Shown here one piece after another: positions 1 through 12,401 of a stretch of 64,000 bases of DNA. Origin of the DNA: Epiperipatus broadwayi (Eukaryota > Onychophora > Udeonychophora > Euonychophora > Peripatidae); the NCBI GenBank assembly GCA_028023455.1, contig JAQFVV010000206.1, positions 839,861 to 903,860 on the forward strand, in the 5' to 3' direction. Position 1 is the first letter of the stretch; every line of letters begins with the position of its first letter. Under the pieces are notes generated by a model. That model had not been told where the DNA came from. It did not search any database and was given only the letters and a program-made list of their open reading frames with translations. Position numbers and translations under genes: made by a program.

Positions 1-900
1 ATTTGTTAATAATGTAGTTGGGAATTATTTGGTAAGCAGTCATTTTGTCTCATTGTTTATTCTCTTTTTTAGTGTATTTTTGTATTCTTCCGTGATTAGT
101 GATAGCAAGCATTTTTGTGTTTTCCCAGTAACAGCATCAAGATTGTGTATGCTTCAGTTAATTTTGATCCTACAACAATTTGGAACAATGTTGTACTGAT
201 TACATTTTTGCAAAAATGTGAGTTTTTGATTTAATGTGGCTATAGAATTACTAACCCTCGTGATTTACTGTTGCCAATTAAGTTGGTTCATTTCTGTAAA
301 TAAGTAATCTTTTTTATTCACTATTAAAATTGTAATTATAATTATGCACTCTTTTGCATATATTAGTGAAGCTGTAGTTATTTAATATTTAAGGTGTTAT
401 AAGCTTAGTGCTTTCAGGATGTATCTTTGGATTCCATATTCATAGCTTTAAAATAGTAACTCAGTTATAAGTTGTTATTCATTTATGCAAATGTATTTGA
501 ATATTTAACTAGTCTATCATTTGGAGAGAACAAAGCAAGCTTCTCTTCTGTTAATGTTGCTGAGGTCATTTGCAATACAATAAGCATCTTTAATTTTTCT
601 TTTGGCATCATTCTTCTGTATGCAAATGATTTGGGCAGTAGTAGGTTCAAATGAGTGACCTGTGGTTGTTTGATTCTCCTAGACTATCGATGTTTCTTCC
701 CTTTTGTTTTTTGCTCTGTTATATGTGTATTTATGCTGGTAAACTCTTGTGTTATGTTAGCATGAGTCTCACCATAGTAGGTGGTGCTACAACCTCTTTA
801 TGGGTCTGTCATTTTATAAACCATGAGGGTGTTTGAGTCTTTTCTATTTTGTCCTTAGTATTATTTATTAGTCGGTTAGTATTGGGAGGCATTCTGAAGC
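1..900. other. unassigned flank, less AT-rich than the rest
   Basis: No gene is recognised here. The stretch has visibly more G and C than the following kilobases and lacks long homopolymers. Two short open frames of about 60 codons (472-654 and 651-836) show no known motif and look like chance. It could be part of a 3' untranslated region or an old repeat, but nothing in the sequence decides this. Confidence 0.3.
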
Positions 901-1800
901 TGAACTTAAACTCTTTCAAAACAAATAATTAATTAAAGATTACATCATCTTTTAAATAATTATTTAACAAGTTATTTATTAAACTGAAATCTATTACAGT
1001 AAAAAAAGAGATACTTTAAATACATTAAATATTTACATTGTATAATAATAAAAAAATAGTATATACCTAATTCTCTTTTTATATGGTCGATTGGTTCTTG
1101 AAAATTAAATATAAAAGAAATTTGTGTAAAATAAATACATTGCATATATGGAAAATAGGGCGATCATTTCTGGACTTAAGAAATCAATATAAATAATTAA
1201 ATAAACCATATGAAATTTTTTTGGGAATATTACATTCTTTTTGTGCTCAAATTTTACTTGACATCCATTAAACATAAGTAAAAAATGAGTTATAGGAACA
1301 TACATTTTATTTGAAAAATAAAAAAAACTTGAAAATGATAACACAATGAAGCAATCATTGCTTTCTTTACACAAGCCATGGAAAACCTTAAAATTCAAAG
1401 TGTATCATCACTTTCATGTTATAAGTAAAAAAAAAAATAGAAATAAAGATTATTGATGTAATTTATTAGAATTTATTACTTTTATTTCATTTAATTTTTT
1501 TTTAAATTAATAACTAAAACATTCGAAAAGAGAAATTGTAGATGCCTGGAACTGTCCATTTATCAAAAATATGGATGACATATTGCTTGTCTGTAAAACA
1601 GAAAAGTAGCTAAGATTTTATTCACTGACACTGTCTAACAATAAATGCATTTGTGTATAATCGAAATACCATTGTCTTCACTAAAACTTGAAATGTATTA
1701 CTTACTATCTATTGATTTTTAGAAAAATCAATAAATATAAATTTAAACAAATTAATCAGTTAAATTTTAACAAAATTAAATTTTTTTAACATCAATACCA
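901..1800. other. AT-rich DNA without a recognised feature
   Basis: The stretch is made of A- and T-runs. A 97-codon open frame on the minus strand (1105-1398) is rich in F, Y and I as expected of random AT-rich DNA and has no domain signature. Confidence 0.4.
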
Positions 1801-1819
1801 GCAAGGATTTTTTTTTAAA

Positions 1820-2051
1820 ACCAAATGTCAAAATGCAAACAAAGCATCAAAACCAAAAAGGTATTTCTCTTTCAAAAACAAAATGACAACATTGCAATTC
1901 AGACCATTTTCTTCATTTGCAGGAATAATGACGAAAAAGGGTTTTTTTTTCCATATGTCATAGCATCGGCCGGGAGGCGAAGCCACAACCGTCTGCAACC
2001 AACTACTTGCTTGCAAGGCGGCTGCGATGAGCTCTCAGCTAACAACGCTTG
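1820..2051 (-). mobile_element. tRNA-derived SINE, copy 1
   Basis: Read on the minus strand, 2060-1952 carries a tRNA-like head: an A-box-like TTAGCTGAGAGCT, the segment GCCTTGCAAGCAAGTAG, a B-box-like GGCTTCGCCTCC, then the family signature CGGCCGATGCTATGACATAT. The same head occurs at 3668, 50661 and 56978. A near-identical direct repeat, GCAAGGA plus eight or nine T and AAA, flanks the unit at 1801-1819 and 2052-2068. This makes a target-site duplication likely and adds a tail region of about 120 bp (1820-1940) to the tRNA-like head. SINEs are transcribed by RNA polymerase III and copied by LINE machinery in trans. Confidence 0.65.
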
Positions 2052-2231
2052 GCAAGGATTTTTTTTAAATAATGAGAAATAAGGAAATTAAACTTTTTTA
2101 AAAAAAAATTAGATGATAATAACAGACAAATTTATTTATCTAAATTTTTGTGATGTAATCGTGATGAACTTGACCTCGGAAACAAATCGGTAAATAAACA
2201 CTGAATTAAAACATTTACAATCTTTTAAATA

Positions 2232-2845
2232 ATATATAGGGTATATGAACACAGACTTTTACACACCCACCAATCTCTACTCTATCTAATAACACTGATA
2301 CACTCAAGCACATATATGCTGAAAAGATAAATAATCACCAATATACGTATTTCATGCCTGTGTTTCAGTTATTACATTGTAGAGATGTCTGCCCATCCTT
2401 GCATATGTATTAAATGGATTATGTCCTGTACATGTGGGGTTCATATTGACCTTAGATCAACATGGGTGTGACAAGAATCTTGGCCTCAGGGTGGCCTTCC
2501 AGCATTCCATCATCAGATTTTCAATTGGATGGACGGTTGAAGAGTTGGAGTGTGTAGTAAATTGGAGCCTGTCCATTAAAGTATGAAGATTGTCTATCTT
2601 AATATATATCCTGGCACTTATAGTATATATGTGTGGGAGATGATAATCTGGACCAACTGATGATTGCTGTTTTAGCATGAAATACATATATTGGTGATTA
2701 TTTATCTTTTCAGCATATATGTGCTTGAGTGTATCAGTGTTATTAGATAGAGTAGAGATTGGTGGGTGGATGAAAGTCTGTGCTCATATACCCTATATAT
2801 TACATATATAGACGCAGGTATATAATAAGTTTGTGTTTCAGTTTA
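2232..2845 (+). mobile_element. hammerhead repeat family F3, locus 1 (foldback)
   Basis: A short inverted arm (2232-2355) is followed by one plus-strand monomer of about 475 nt (2356-2845) that starts and ends near the same TGTGTTTCAGTT sequence. The right part, with GTGTATCAGTG, GAAAGTCTG and ATATACCCTATATAT, is the reverse complement of the left arm. The monomer carries a hammerhead core at 2652. It matches the elements at 29266 and 58755. No protein is encoded. Confidence 0.75.
2652..2695 (+). ncRNA. hammerhead ribozyme, F3, core intact
   Basis: Predicted self-cleaving RNA. Stem I is ACCAA (2652-2656) with TTGGT (2691-2695). The core is CTGATGA (2657-2663). Stem II is TGCT/AGCA around loop GTTTT (2665-2677). 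GAAA is at 2679-2682, stem III is TA-CA-TA (2683-2688), and the cleavage site is UA (2689-2690). An outer helix ATAAT/ATTAT extends stem I across an internal loop, as in type I hammerheads whose loops contact each other. All conserved core positions are present. Activity is inferred, not shown. Confidence 0.75.
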
Positions 2846-3654
2846 ACTTTTAAATAGGAAAATAAATTATTTTATATTATTTACATGAAATTATTTATAA
2901 TTTTAAAAAATGTTTAATAACAACTTAAGGCAATCTAAGAATTACTTTGAGAATGTAAGATGATTTTTTGAGGCCTTCCAGACAATAATGTTATTTTCTT
3001 CAATCCAATCATGAGCGGCTCTAATTCCAATGTACCATTTTTTTAAATGATCATATTATTTTAAAACAACTTATGTAGAAAGATAATTTTTTTAAACCCA
3101 TGTTATTTCAAAATCATGCAAAAAAAAATTGTGTTAAAAGAGAGGTACATTAATAAAATAATGAGAATATTTATTCAAATATACTTTTATAAGATATCAG
3201 AACATAACATTACTATTGCATCTTTTTTAAAATAGATACATTTTACATTTTCAACAAGTAAGTATTTAAATAATTATTAGCTTTCTTGCAGACACATCCT
3301 ATTATTAAATTCTTTATCTAGAAATAATAATTTAAATATATGAGTTAGTTTATTGTTTTAAAAATATTTTTTTTAATTAACTAAACTTTAAGATTTTCTA
3401 TATAAACCATTACAATACTATCAAATCAGTATTTATCACTATACTTTAGTTAACTGTAAAATAGATTACTTAAACTACTAAAATTAAATAATACTCTTTA
3501 CTGAAAGTAGCTTAAATATCTAAGACCTTCTCTAAAGTTTAAACTTGTTTTAATGTTATTTTATGACATTTTACTTCAATAAAGGATATAACAGCTAAGC
3601 TAAGATTATTTTAGTTTTGCTACTCTAAAAGATTCAACTCATTTATGCTTTAAT
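2846..3654. other. AT-rich DNA without a recognised feature
   Basis: Only A/T-rich unique-looking sequence is seen, with no open frame, hairpin or repeat of note. Confidence 0.4.
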
Positions 3655-3667
3655 TCAATAATAACTC

Positions 3668-3778
3668 GTCAAGCGTTATTAACCGAGAGGTCATCGCAGC
3701 TGCCTTGCAAGCAAGTAGTTGGTTGCAGACAGTTGTGGGTTTGCGTCCCGGCCGATGCTATGACATATAAAAAAAAAA
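3668..3778 (+). mobile_element. tRNA-derived SINE, copy 2, with exact TSD
   Basis: A 111-bp insertion is flanked by a perfect 13-bp target duplication, TCAATAATAACTC, at 3655-3667 and 3779-3791. It has an A-box-like TTAACCGAGAGGTCA, the family segment GCCTTGCAAGCAAGTAG, a B-box-like GGGTTTGCGTCCC and the end CCGGCCGATGCTATGACATA followed by an A-tail. The A-tail and duplication are hallmarks of LINE-driven insertion. It is shorter than copy 1, lacking a body after the head. Confidence 0.85.
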
Positions 3779-3791
3779 TCAATAATAACTC

Positions 3792-4600
3792 TATGGTTAA
3801 GTACATTTAATTATGCAAGAGTTAACGTATTAAGTTTAAATATTATACAATTACACTTATAATATTGGTTTTAAGTTATTACTAACTTATAATATCCATT
3901 ATAATAAGTTACATATGTACTTTAATTATTTAATAATAAAACTTATTTATTGGAAAATAAACTATTTAATTTTTTATTTTAAGAATGTACTATTACAATA
4001 CTTGATATTCAGTTCAACTGCAAAACTGAAGGTCACACAATATAGATATAAAAATATTTGCATATATATATATATATCGAGATTAATACTGTAATTATTG
4101 GTTTATTACGTAAATAATATATGTACAAGTGTTTGCATACATATCCTAATATTATAAATTTTGTTCAATTTTAAGTCAGTAAAAATTTAGTAGTTAAACA
4201 ATTTTTATAGTCTCATGTATAATCAAGAATATAAAAATATACTGTAAAGAAAAACTCTATATAAAAATTCTTAAAAATATTAAGAAGTAATTTTTATGCA
4301 TGAGATTTGAAGTATTATTTTTAAAAAAAAAAAATGCATGTATATCTTTAAAATACAATTGGTAAAAGTCTATTAAATTTTATTCATTTTTAAATATTCA
4401 TTCATTCTCGTTTTGTACCTTCTTTTGGAGTTATAAAAGGATGCAATTAGTTGGTTGCAAATATAACCATGAAAGAAATGTCATTACAATAAAAACAAAT
4501 CAAAAATTATATTATGTTTTAATTAAGAAGGAGAAAATATTATTATGAATAATTAAATGTAAGTCAAATGAATTCGATAAAAAAAGAATCATGTTAAAAT
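3792..4600. other. AT-rich DNA without a recognised feature
   Basis: A (TA)n run lies at about 4064-4077. Otherwise no feature is seen before the LINE remnant. Confidence 0.4.
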
Positions 4601-4989
4601 GGTGAAAAACTTGCCTCATTGAGAGACAATGTCAAAATGAAGAAATAAAAGGCAAACAAATAATAAGACAACAACTTAGTAATCCGGAATTAAATATTGA
4701 TAAGAACCAAAATAAGGAATTATTAAAGATTTTAAAAAACAAGTCATTCCATGTTGTCACCTAAAAGGTTTTTTTTTTAAGATAAAACTCCGTCAAATAT
4801 AGGTAATAATGTTGACAATTTGAACAGTGCAAATTGGAAACTTTTAGACAAGAAAAAGAAAATCTGGTAGTAAACAGCATGAAAATAATTGCAGTTTGCT
4901 GTTATAAAACCAAAATTGTAATATTAAGCATAATGAAAAGAATGTAGATAATATAAGGAATAAAAAAGATGAAAACCAAAAAATTGAAA

Positions 4990-5760
4990 AAAATTCTAAC
5001 AACTGAATTTTGAGACTTAAAAGATGATTTACCAGAGGTGCCAAATATTCATAAACTTACTTTAAAAACGTTTATAAAATTAAACAATTATTGAAAAAAA
5101 TTTTCAATAATTGTACATCCCTGAACTCAACTATATTTAATTTAATAATACAAGTAAATGATAAAAATGAAGAGCATATTTTGAATAAACATGATTTTAA
5201 TGAGTGTCTCAAATTGTTTAACAATCATAATCTGATTGACATGATAAAACACAGCACATTTTTCCCAGCAAGAGGATTCATATCAATCAAACATTTTAAT
5301 GAAAATCAGAAAGAGCTGACAGAAAGCCTAATAAAAAAGATACCATGATGCAAAGTCTGTTTTATGTCCAAAGAGACAAACCTCTTGGATTTTGGATGAG
5401 TCTTGCATACCCTGCTGAGTTTTAATGAAGAATTCTTTAAAAAGGAGAAAATCAATTATGCTGAGGTGATTAAAATGGAAAGGGAAATGATATTTGATAT
5501 TCCATTCCAAATACCAACAAATTCCTGGAAAATTTTGCTAAAATGAAAAAAAGGAATTTTGATAAAGCATTTACACCATAAATTAATTAAAGATCAAATG
5601 TCAATATCAATTATATTAAAAGAAGACAACTAATCTGCTTCAAATGCAACAAAATTGGGCATTATGGCAGTAAATTGTGAAGTGGAGATTGTTCCAAATA
5701 TGATAAATTTGATAGATTAGACTATTTATACAATATTAATAAAAACAAAACTTTATCAAG
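4990..5760 (+). pseudogene. LINE ORF1 remnant with CCHC zinc knuckle
   Basis: The longest open piece is 5091-5348 (85 codons, including HNLIDMIKHSTFFPARGF), followed by broken frames. At 5636 a frame reads CFKCNKIGHYGSK, the start of a C-x2-C-x4-H zinc knuckle; the final C is lost at a stop, and a second cysteine cluster SGDCSKYD follows. Such knuckles in LINE ORF1 proteins bind RNA and form the ribonucleoprotein. The frame is broken at least four times between 5091 and 5760, so no protein is made. Confidence 0.65.
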
Positions 5761-6170
5761 CATTATAACAAGGTATACAAATAAGGATGTAGTTGATACT
5801 GATTTAGAAGTGATAATATGAAAGAAATCTCTGATTTTATAGAGTCATTAATCTCAAATAACATCTGTAATAATGATGTACACGAAATGCCATTTCCAGA
5901 GGATATTGAGATGATATGTAATAAAGAAATCATGAACCAAAGCAAAAAAGGATGAATTAAAGCAATAGATGTAACATGCTAACAGAAATGTCAAAAAGTC
6001 AAAAGCATAAACAAGAGAGGAACAAAAAACATTTCCAGTAAAAGATGAGCAAAAACTGTGCAAGCATAAGGAAATAATGACAAAAGATAAAAAACAAAGA
6101 ATTGCTGATACTCTTATATAAGATATAATAAAAAGTGAAACAAAGAATATAATCCAGAAATAAGGAATAA

Positions 6171-9030
6171 TAATTTAAAAATAATGATACTAAATATTAG
6201 AGGAATTAATGGCCCAAATAAAATGGAAAAAATCTCAGATATTCATGAACAGATGAATGATATATAATTATATTAACAGAGACAAAACAACATCTAAATT
6301 TATAACAGATATTTAGCCAAATAAAATAAACTATTAAATAAAGCTAATGATAGGTCAGTACAAGGAATTCTGGTGTTTATAATAAATATTCACATAGATA
6401 AAGATTCAGAAACTAAATTTACAGACAAATTACATAATCATTTCTTTTGTCTATCAAAAAATGCTGCATTATTTGATTGCAGTTTGGTTAATAGCAAAGG
6501 ATAAAGACATTGTAAATGTAATTCATAATGTCCAAAACAACTTACTACAGAAACCAGAAATAATAATACTAGGTGGTGACCTAAAGTGTACATATGAAGA
6601 TCTCCTGAAAGCATTTAACCATAAAATGAGTAGGGTGTTCATTTATTCACTGCATGATGAATATCCAACTAATGCATACTCATTTTTCAATAGCAGAACT
6701 ACATCACTCATAGATCTATTTTTTATTTCATTAGTATAATTTATAGATCATTTCAGCAAACAGCTAATGATAATTGACTATAGACAAAATATAAGTGCAT
6801 ATAGTTATTCAATAAAAAGAAATATAATAGACAATAATAGCTTAACAATGGATCAAATAAATTCTTTAATGACAATAAATTACTATGCAAGAAGCACAAA
6901 CTTATCAACCTGTATAGCATTGTATGAAATAAAGAAGAAATTTCGAATTATATAGAAAAAAAATCTAAAGAAAATTTTTTAATGAACCAAATAAAAGAAA
7001 TAGTTTTAGAAATACAGAAAATTATACACACATTAACACCTAATCAAGAATTAATACACAATTTACAGAAAAAATATGACAATTTATACCAACAAATGCA
7101 ACAAGAAAATCAAACAAGAAAAATTAGAAAGCTAATACCCAATTTGGAAAACTTACCAAAGCCACTGACTAACTAGGCAAAAATTTATATGACACACATT
7201 GATGGTATTTTTTAATAAAGAAAGTTGGAAACTAATTAGTAACAGGAATACAAGCAGATAAATATATGTTGGAAATGCTAAAAATAAAACATGATAGCAG
7301 TGTAATAGAAGAGCAAAAATAATATATAACTAAAGATGAAATACAACAAGAGATTAATAAATTAAAGAAACAAATAATCTTGGCAAATGATTCAATTCTA
7401 TCATCTTTTTATAAACTAATGGACTATGCTTATGGAAATACTTTAATCAGATGTGTTGCAAAAAGATTGATTGGCCATACATGAATAATAGAGTAATGTT
7501 CAATGTAAAGAAAGAGAAGACTGTTCAGACACTGACCATAAAGGATCTGAGATATATTTCTATTGAGAATATTGACTCAAAAATACTAGATAGAATATTG
7601 CTTTAAAAAGCTACATTAGTTGATAAATGTTAAAATTTCATCTGTGCACCATGCTGTAAAAGGAAGAAGAGCAGTGAATACAGCAATGAAAATCCAGGAA
7701 GCAATAAAATATACTAAAGAATTAAAGTTGACACAATATTATGCTATACAGATAGACTTTAAATCAGTCTTTGACTTAGTAGATTGATCATATCTGCTAG
7801 TAGCCTTAATGCCTCAACACAAATTTTTAGTTCAAGCAATTGAAAACTATATAAAAAATAATGAAATATCCATAAAAAGTTTATGAGAAACTCTACATTT
7901 TTTTATTTTGAGTAGAGGAATTCCACAGTTCTTATTATTAGCTGCACTTCTCTTTGCTACTTATATAGATCCTTTGGTAAAAGAAATAGAAGGGCAAGTA
8001 CCCAATCTTTATCTACCTCCTCTGGGTATGAGAATAGCAGTAGACACTTTTATAGATGATGTAATAATAATATTACAGAATGTTTATAATATTCAGTCGT
8101 GAATATATTGAACAATTTCCAAAGGAAAACAGGATCTTATATCCAACCAATGAAAACTGCTGTAGGGCAACTGGTTATAGATAAAAAGATATCGTGAAAT
8201 TATCAATCAATGACATCAGTTGTTTGGGGGAAATTTTTGAAAACTAGTATGAACAACTATTTAAATAAAATAATAATTGAGAAAATTAAAGCAAAATTTA
8301 AGAATTTTTCATTGATAAGAATTTATGTAATTACAAGAGCAAAAATATTTCTAGCTATAGTAATGGGCATTTGGGATATTATGCTCTATCAATAAATAAA
8401 ATAAATCAAATTGCAAAGAAAAATATTTAGGGAAAAGCATCATGCCTGCTGTTGATTTCAGTACTACAATTATCAATTAATCAGGAAGGACATAACTTTA
8501 CTGAACTATGATTATATGTATCTTGCATTAAAGCAAGAACATACATTAATGTAATATAAAGCCAATCTTTTAATCCACCACTATTGGATATAAATATAAT
8601 TAATGAAATAGAAAAAAAGAAGATCCTTTTGGGAACATTTATTCATAAAATACAAAGACTTGCAAGACAACTTAAACCTAACTAGCTTGATCGACATCAA
8701 ATATAAGGATTTGAAAGGACAAAAAAATAGGGAAGCATACTAATGGGTGAAGTGTCAAGAATGAAGGTATTGAAGAACTTCCAGTTAATATATGCTCCTA
8801 AATTGTATAAAAAAATTTATTTTCAAATTATTGAATGGCATACTACCAACAACAACATACTTAAGAAGAAAATTAAATATGAATTTGGAGACTTTATGTA
8901 TATTTTGTAGGACCAAAGAGGAGACTTTTTTACATTTGTTTGAAGAATGCAATGCATTTAAATAGTTAAGAAAAAAAGTATTCCATATTCCAAGTGTAAA
9001 TTTGAAAAGATTAGTGCTATAAGACATTAA
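6171..9030 (+). pseudogene. LINE ORF2 remnant: endonuclease, RT, zinc tail
   Basis: The APE endonuclease starts near 6180 with IMILNIRGINGPNK, then after a one-base frameshift IIILTETKQHL (about 6263-6295). It continues in 6461-6739 with IILGGDLKC and TTSLIDLFFIS, the usual DFN and S.ID blocks. The RT domain shows GRRAVNTAMKIQEAIKY then IQIDFKSVFDLVD (about 7660-7785), SRGIPQ plus LLFATYIDPL (7908-7980), and FIDDVII in place of the catalytic YADD at about 8050. At 8879-8965 a frame reads CIFCRTKEETFLHLFEEC, the C-x2-C-H-C zinc tail. Many stops and shifts separate these, so it is a dead gene. Confidence 0.8.
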
Positions 9031-9329
9031 AATTTTTACTGTTCATAATGTTATCATTTTGGTGTACGCTTTAAAGATAATATGGTCAATAAGGTGCGAT
9101 ATGGTAATTGACATTCAAAAGTGCAACTGGTTAGGCAATTAGAAAAAGAATGGGATAAATATTTTAACCAATACTTAAGATACTTACCAAAAAAGTGGGG
9201 TATTAATAGCCATCCAACAAGTGAAACTCATATAAGACTATGATTATAGAAAGAGTATTTAAGAAATTTAAATGCGAATCAAAAATTGTATGTAAATAAT
9301 CGTATATATATATAGAAAAAAATGGTAAA

Positions 9330-9700
9330 TATTTGTTCGTTTCTGTTAATAAAGATATTACATAAAATAAAAATGTATATAACACCCACACCATTATAGA
9401 GTTGTGCTTAATAAGTCCGCTTGACAAAGCCATAATCTGAGATTTGTATTTGGATAATTAGAATTTTTTTTATGAAGATGGAGATTTTTTTTTTTTTTTT
9501 AAAAAAATGAGATTGTTTGAATATATTCATCTTGCTCTAAATTATAATTTTTGTATGTAGGGTATTTAATTTTTTTTAACTGAAAAGCAAAAAAGAAAAA
9601 CTGGGCATACCACTATCAGCTACATTTATTGTTCGTATTTGCGAATGTATTCTTTGAAAGCATTTGATTCACTGTTTACTTTATCTATAATTGATTATCT
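9330..9700. other. unassigned, with T and A runs
   Basis: This gap follows the LINE. It holds a T-run and A-run near 9487-9507 and no recognisable coding or repeat structure. Confidence 0.4.
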
Positions 9701-9701
9701 T

Positions 9702-9948
9702 TAATATTATTTGTGTTCTTTATTACTTTTACAATGCTTCATATACTTACAACCCACGACAATGGTTTTGATTGCCCCAGCAATTTTTTTTCAGAATTTC
9801 TAATTATATTTTCAGATCTTAACTGCAGTTAAGATCTAAAAAATATATGTAGAAGTTCTGAAAAAGATGTGGGACAATCGAAACCATCGTAGTGAGTTGT
9901 AATTCTATGAAGCATTGTAAAAGTAATAAAGAACATAAATGATATTAA
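9702..9948. mobile_element. short inverted-repeat element F5, copy 1
   Basis: Two arms (about 9702-9820 and 9834-9948) are reverse complements around an AGATCTTAACTGCAGTTAAGATCT apex (split here as AGATCTTAACTG and CAGTTAAGATCT). The arms share TTCTTTATTACTTTTACAATGC and GATTGCCCCAGCAAT-type blocks with the element at 60511. The arm contains CTGAAAA, a GC-containing hairpin and CGAAACC, resembling a decayed hammerhead core. No protein is encoded. Confidence 0.7.
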
Positions 9949-10959
9949 TATTATATGGATTTATCAATGCAATAAGAAAGATAAATTTATAATTTTATTG
10001 GTTTATTTTATTATATATATATATATATGTGTGTATATGTGAATAGACATGCGATTAAAGTTATGTTTAGCAGTCAAGGCATCGTGGTGCTAGAATTAAG
10101 ATTTGATATACTTGATCATTATTTGAAGAAGTATGTTATTTCTTTCCTCACTTTAACACAATAAATTCAATTAATTTTAAAAAAAATATTTAAGCCTTTT
10201 CCTTGTATTTTAATTCTTCACTTACTCTTTATTTTATTTGATATTTGCATTTTTTTCTTTCATTGTTAATTTTTATTTTGACAGCATAGAACAATGCATT
10301 AGTCAATTGATAAAGAAAATAGCATGCATCTAGAAAATCAAGATTAACAAGCCAAACACAAGTTAATAATAAAAATTTTAAAAGGTCTTTATTGCAATAA
10401 CAGAGCATCATTATATGAGTTGTTAATAAAAATGCAGACAGCTAGAAAATGAACTTGACAAGTGAAATACAAAAGTTTTATAAAATTAGAATTAGAATCG
10501 CCTTCAAAAACAAAGATGAAGAAGAAAATAAAAAATAAATTTAACTTATTTGGATTTATTGTGTAACGTTGATTTTGATTTTATTAATTAGATTCGAAAA
10601 CATTTTTCTAGAAGTGATTAAAAACTGTTTATTAATCGGAACGTTTTAAATTTTAATTCACATTTTAAAAATAATACATTTTAAACTTATTTGAACTACA
10701 ATACTTAAAACCGTTATCAATATTTTTTTATTTTGCCATAGAATCTAAATTTGTTAAACTTTTAAGCTATTTATAATTAATTAAATGTTTTAGCTGTTAA
10801 TATTTTTTTGTTTACTTACTCCCTTATTGCAATTTTATATATTTTTTTAACAGCATTATGTTGAATTCAATACGTATAATAAGATTTGACCTATTATTAT
10901 TATTGTTCCTGTTGATTAACTGAAAATTTAAAAATATATAAAAATTACAATAAGACATA
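9949..10959. other. AT-rich DNA with a (TA) run
   Basis: A (TA)n/(TG)n microsatellite lies at about 10012-10040. Short open frames here (for example 10229-10411 minus) carry no domain signature. Confidence 0.4.
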
Positions 10960-10967
10960 TTTTACAG

Positions 10968-11418
10968 CAGTGGTCTTCAACCCTTGGTCCATGGATCCAC
11001 CAGGTCACAGAAGTTTTCTGCGGTCCGCGGTGCTAGACTGGCAGGAAAGTTTATAATAACAAAATAATAAAAGTTTAAACTTTTAATTAATATAAACATT
11101 TTTTGTTTATTTTTTCATCTCATTTTTACCCAATTAAAAAAAAAAACAGAACGAAAACAAAATCTAATCAATCATACATTAATTAATTTGTTTTTCTAAA
11201 AAAAATTCAAAATTAAAAAAAAAAGTTTTTTATTATATAAACTCCATATATATATATAGCTTCATCTTGTATATTTAACATTGTTGTTTTGATCAGTTAT
11301 AACATTTATGCTAATCTAAGGCTAAGCAGTTTACATCTTTAAGAAAATTTATCTATAGGCTTCTGCCGGTCTGCGAAACCTTATCCTTATTTTTACAAGT
11401 ACGCAGGTGTGAAAACTG
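10968..11418. mobile_element. hAT-type MITE with exact 8-bp TSD
   Basis: The 451-bp element is bordered by the same 8 bases, TTTTACAG, at 10960-10967 and 11419-11426. Eight bp is the target duplication length of hAT transposons. The left end reads CAGTGGTCTTCAACCC, close to the common hAT terminus CAGTGGTTCTCAACC; the right end, read inward on the minus strand, is CAGTTTTCACACC, a weaker match. The left end is GC-richer than its surroundings (GCGGTCCGCGGTGC) with a partial inverted echo near 11365 (GCCGGTCTGCGAAACC). There is no transposase frame, so it is non-autonomous. Confidence 0.8.
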
Positions 11419-11712
11419 TTTTACAGCATCATACTTTACATTTAAACCAGATCAATAAAATGCAATTGATTAATTCTAATACATTCATTAAGCAATACTA
11501 TTGAGCATTTATTCTGAAATAATTATAAATTAAATATTAATTATTATAATTTTGTTATGAAATACTGTGTAATATCTGTACGATAATTACAACACAAAAA
11601 GCTTGACAATTGATTTTAAAAAATGACAAAGTGTCCACAAAGATGTCTAGAAAGATATATTTTTATACCTTAGTCTTAACAACTGACATATGTATAAAAA
11701 AAGTAGCAGAAT

Positions 11713-11813
11713 GTTACCTAGAGTTATTTTTTTTCTATATAATCTTATTACTCTCATTTGATGCATCATCATGAAAGTAATATGACTGTAGGTAAGAAAT
11801 AACTCTAAGTAAC
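11713..11813. repeat. short inverted repeat
   Basis: GTTACCTAGAGTTATTTTTT (11713-11732) is matched by GAAATAACTCTAAGTAAC (11796-11813) on the other strand, with a loop of about 63 bp. It is probably a small MITE. Confidence 0.5.
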
Positions 11814-12401
11814 TTCCTAATACCTTACTAGTGATTTTACACCATCACTATCATTTAGAAAATGACTTTTTTATTGTTTATAAATCCAGAACAGGCAAAA
11901 CAGATAAATTAGAGCTATAGTTTCCATAATGTTAAGATGTGTTTTCATTAAGATGGATTTAAGGTACTGAAAGTAATTATTTTTTTTATCTCATTAATGA
12001 AACTTTCAAAATCTGCAGTGTGAGAGTTCTGAGGCCCATAAGTTGTATTTTATTGTGATGTTATGAGATAAAAGGTATTCTGGGCTATCTTCTGTATTTT
12101 TGTCATTCAGGTTTTCCAGAGATAATACAATTATTTTGAAAAACTAATGTTATTTGTGTTTTTTGCCCATATTGATCAAATTGTTCTTATAGAATAATCC
12201 TTAATAGAATGTCTCTACAAAATAAATACTGTGATGAAGCACAGTACATGTTATTATTAGGATCAAGTGTTTATCATGTCCAAATTTGGAATATCTAATT
12301 ATTAGATGTTTTAGAGTTTGCTGGTACTAATGCTGCATCTGATTTTTCTAAGAGATATTTAAATAAGATATTTATTTTATATAGCACTATGTTTTATAAA
12401 C

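Larger units (their letters stand above)
4600..9320 (+). mobile_element. decayed non-LTR retrotransposon (LINE)
   Basis: Fragments of a LINE occur in the expected order on the plus strand: a CCHC-type ORF1, an APE endonuclease, a reverse transcriptase and a C-terminal zinc-binding segment. All are broken by many stops and frameshifts, so the copy is old and inactive. The composition becomes A-rich on the plus strand at about 4600, which I take as the left edge; the right edge is near the (TA) run at 9300-9315. Neither boundary is precise and I see no target duplication. The clade cannot be fixed; CCHC ORF1 with APE and a zinc tail fits several, including I, Tx1 and R1-like groups. Confidence 0.8.

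Noticed and set aside
1105-1398. A 97-codon minus-strand frame as a membrane protein
   Set aside because: Hydrophobic F, Y and I richness is expected from AT-rich DNA and no relative is recognised.
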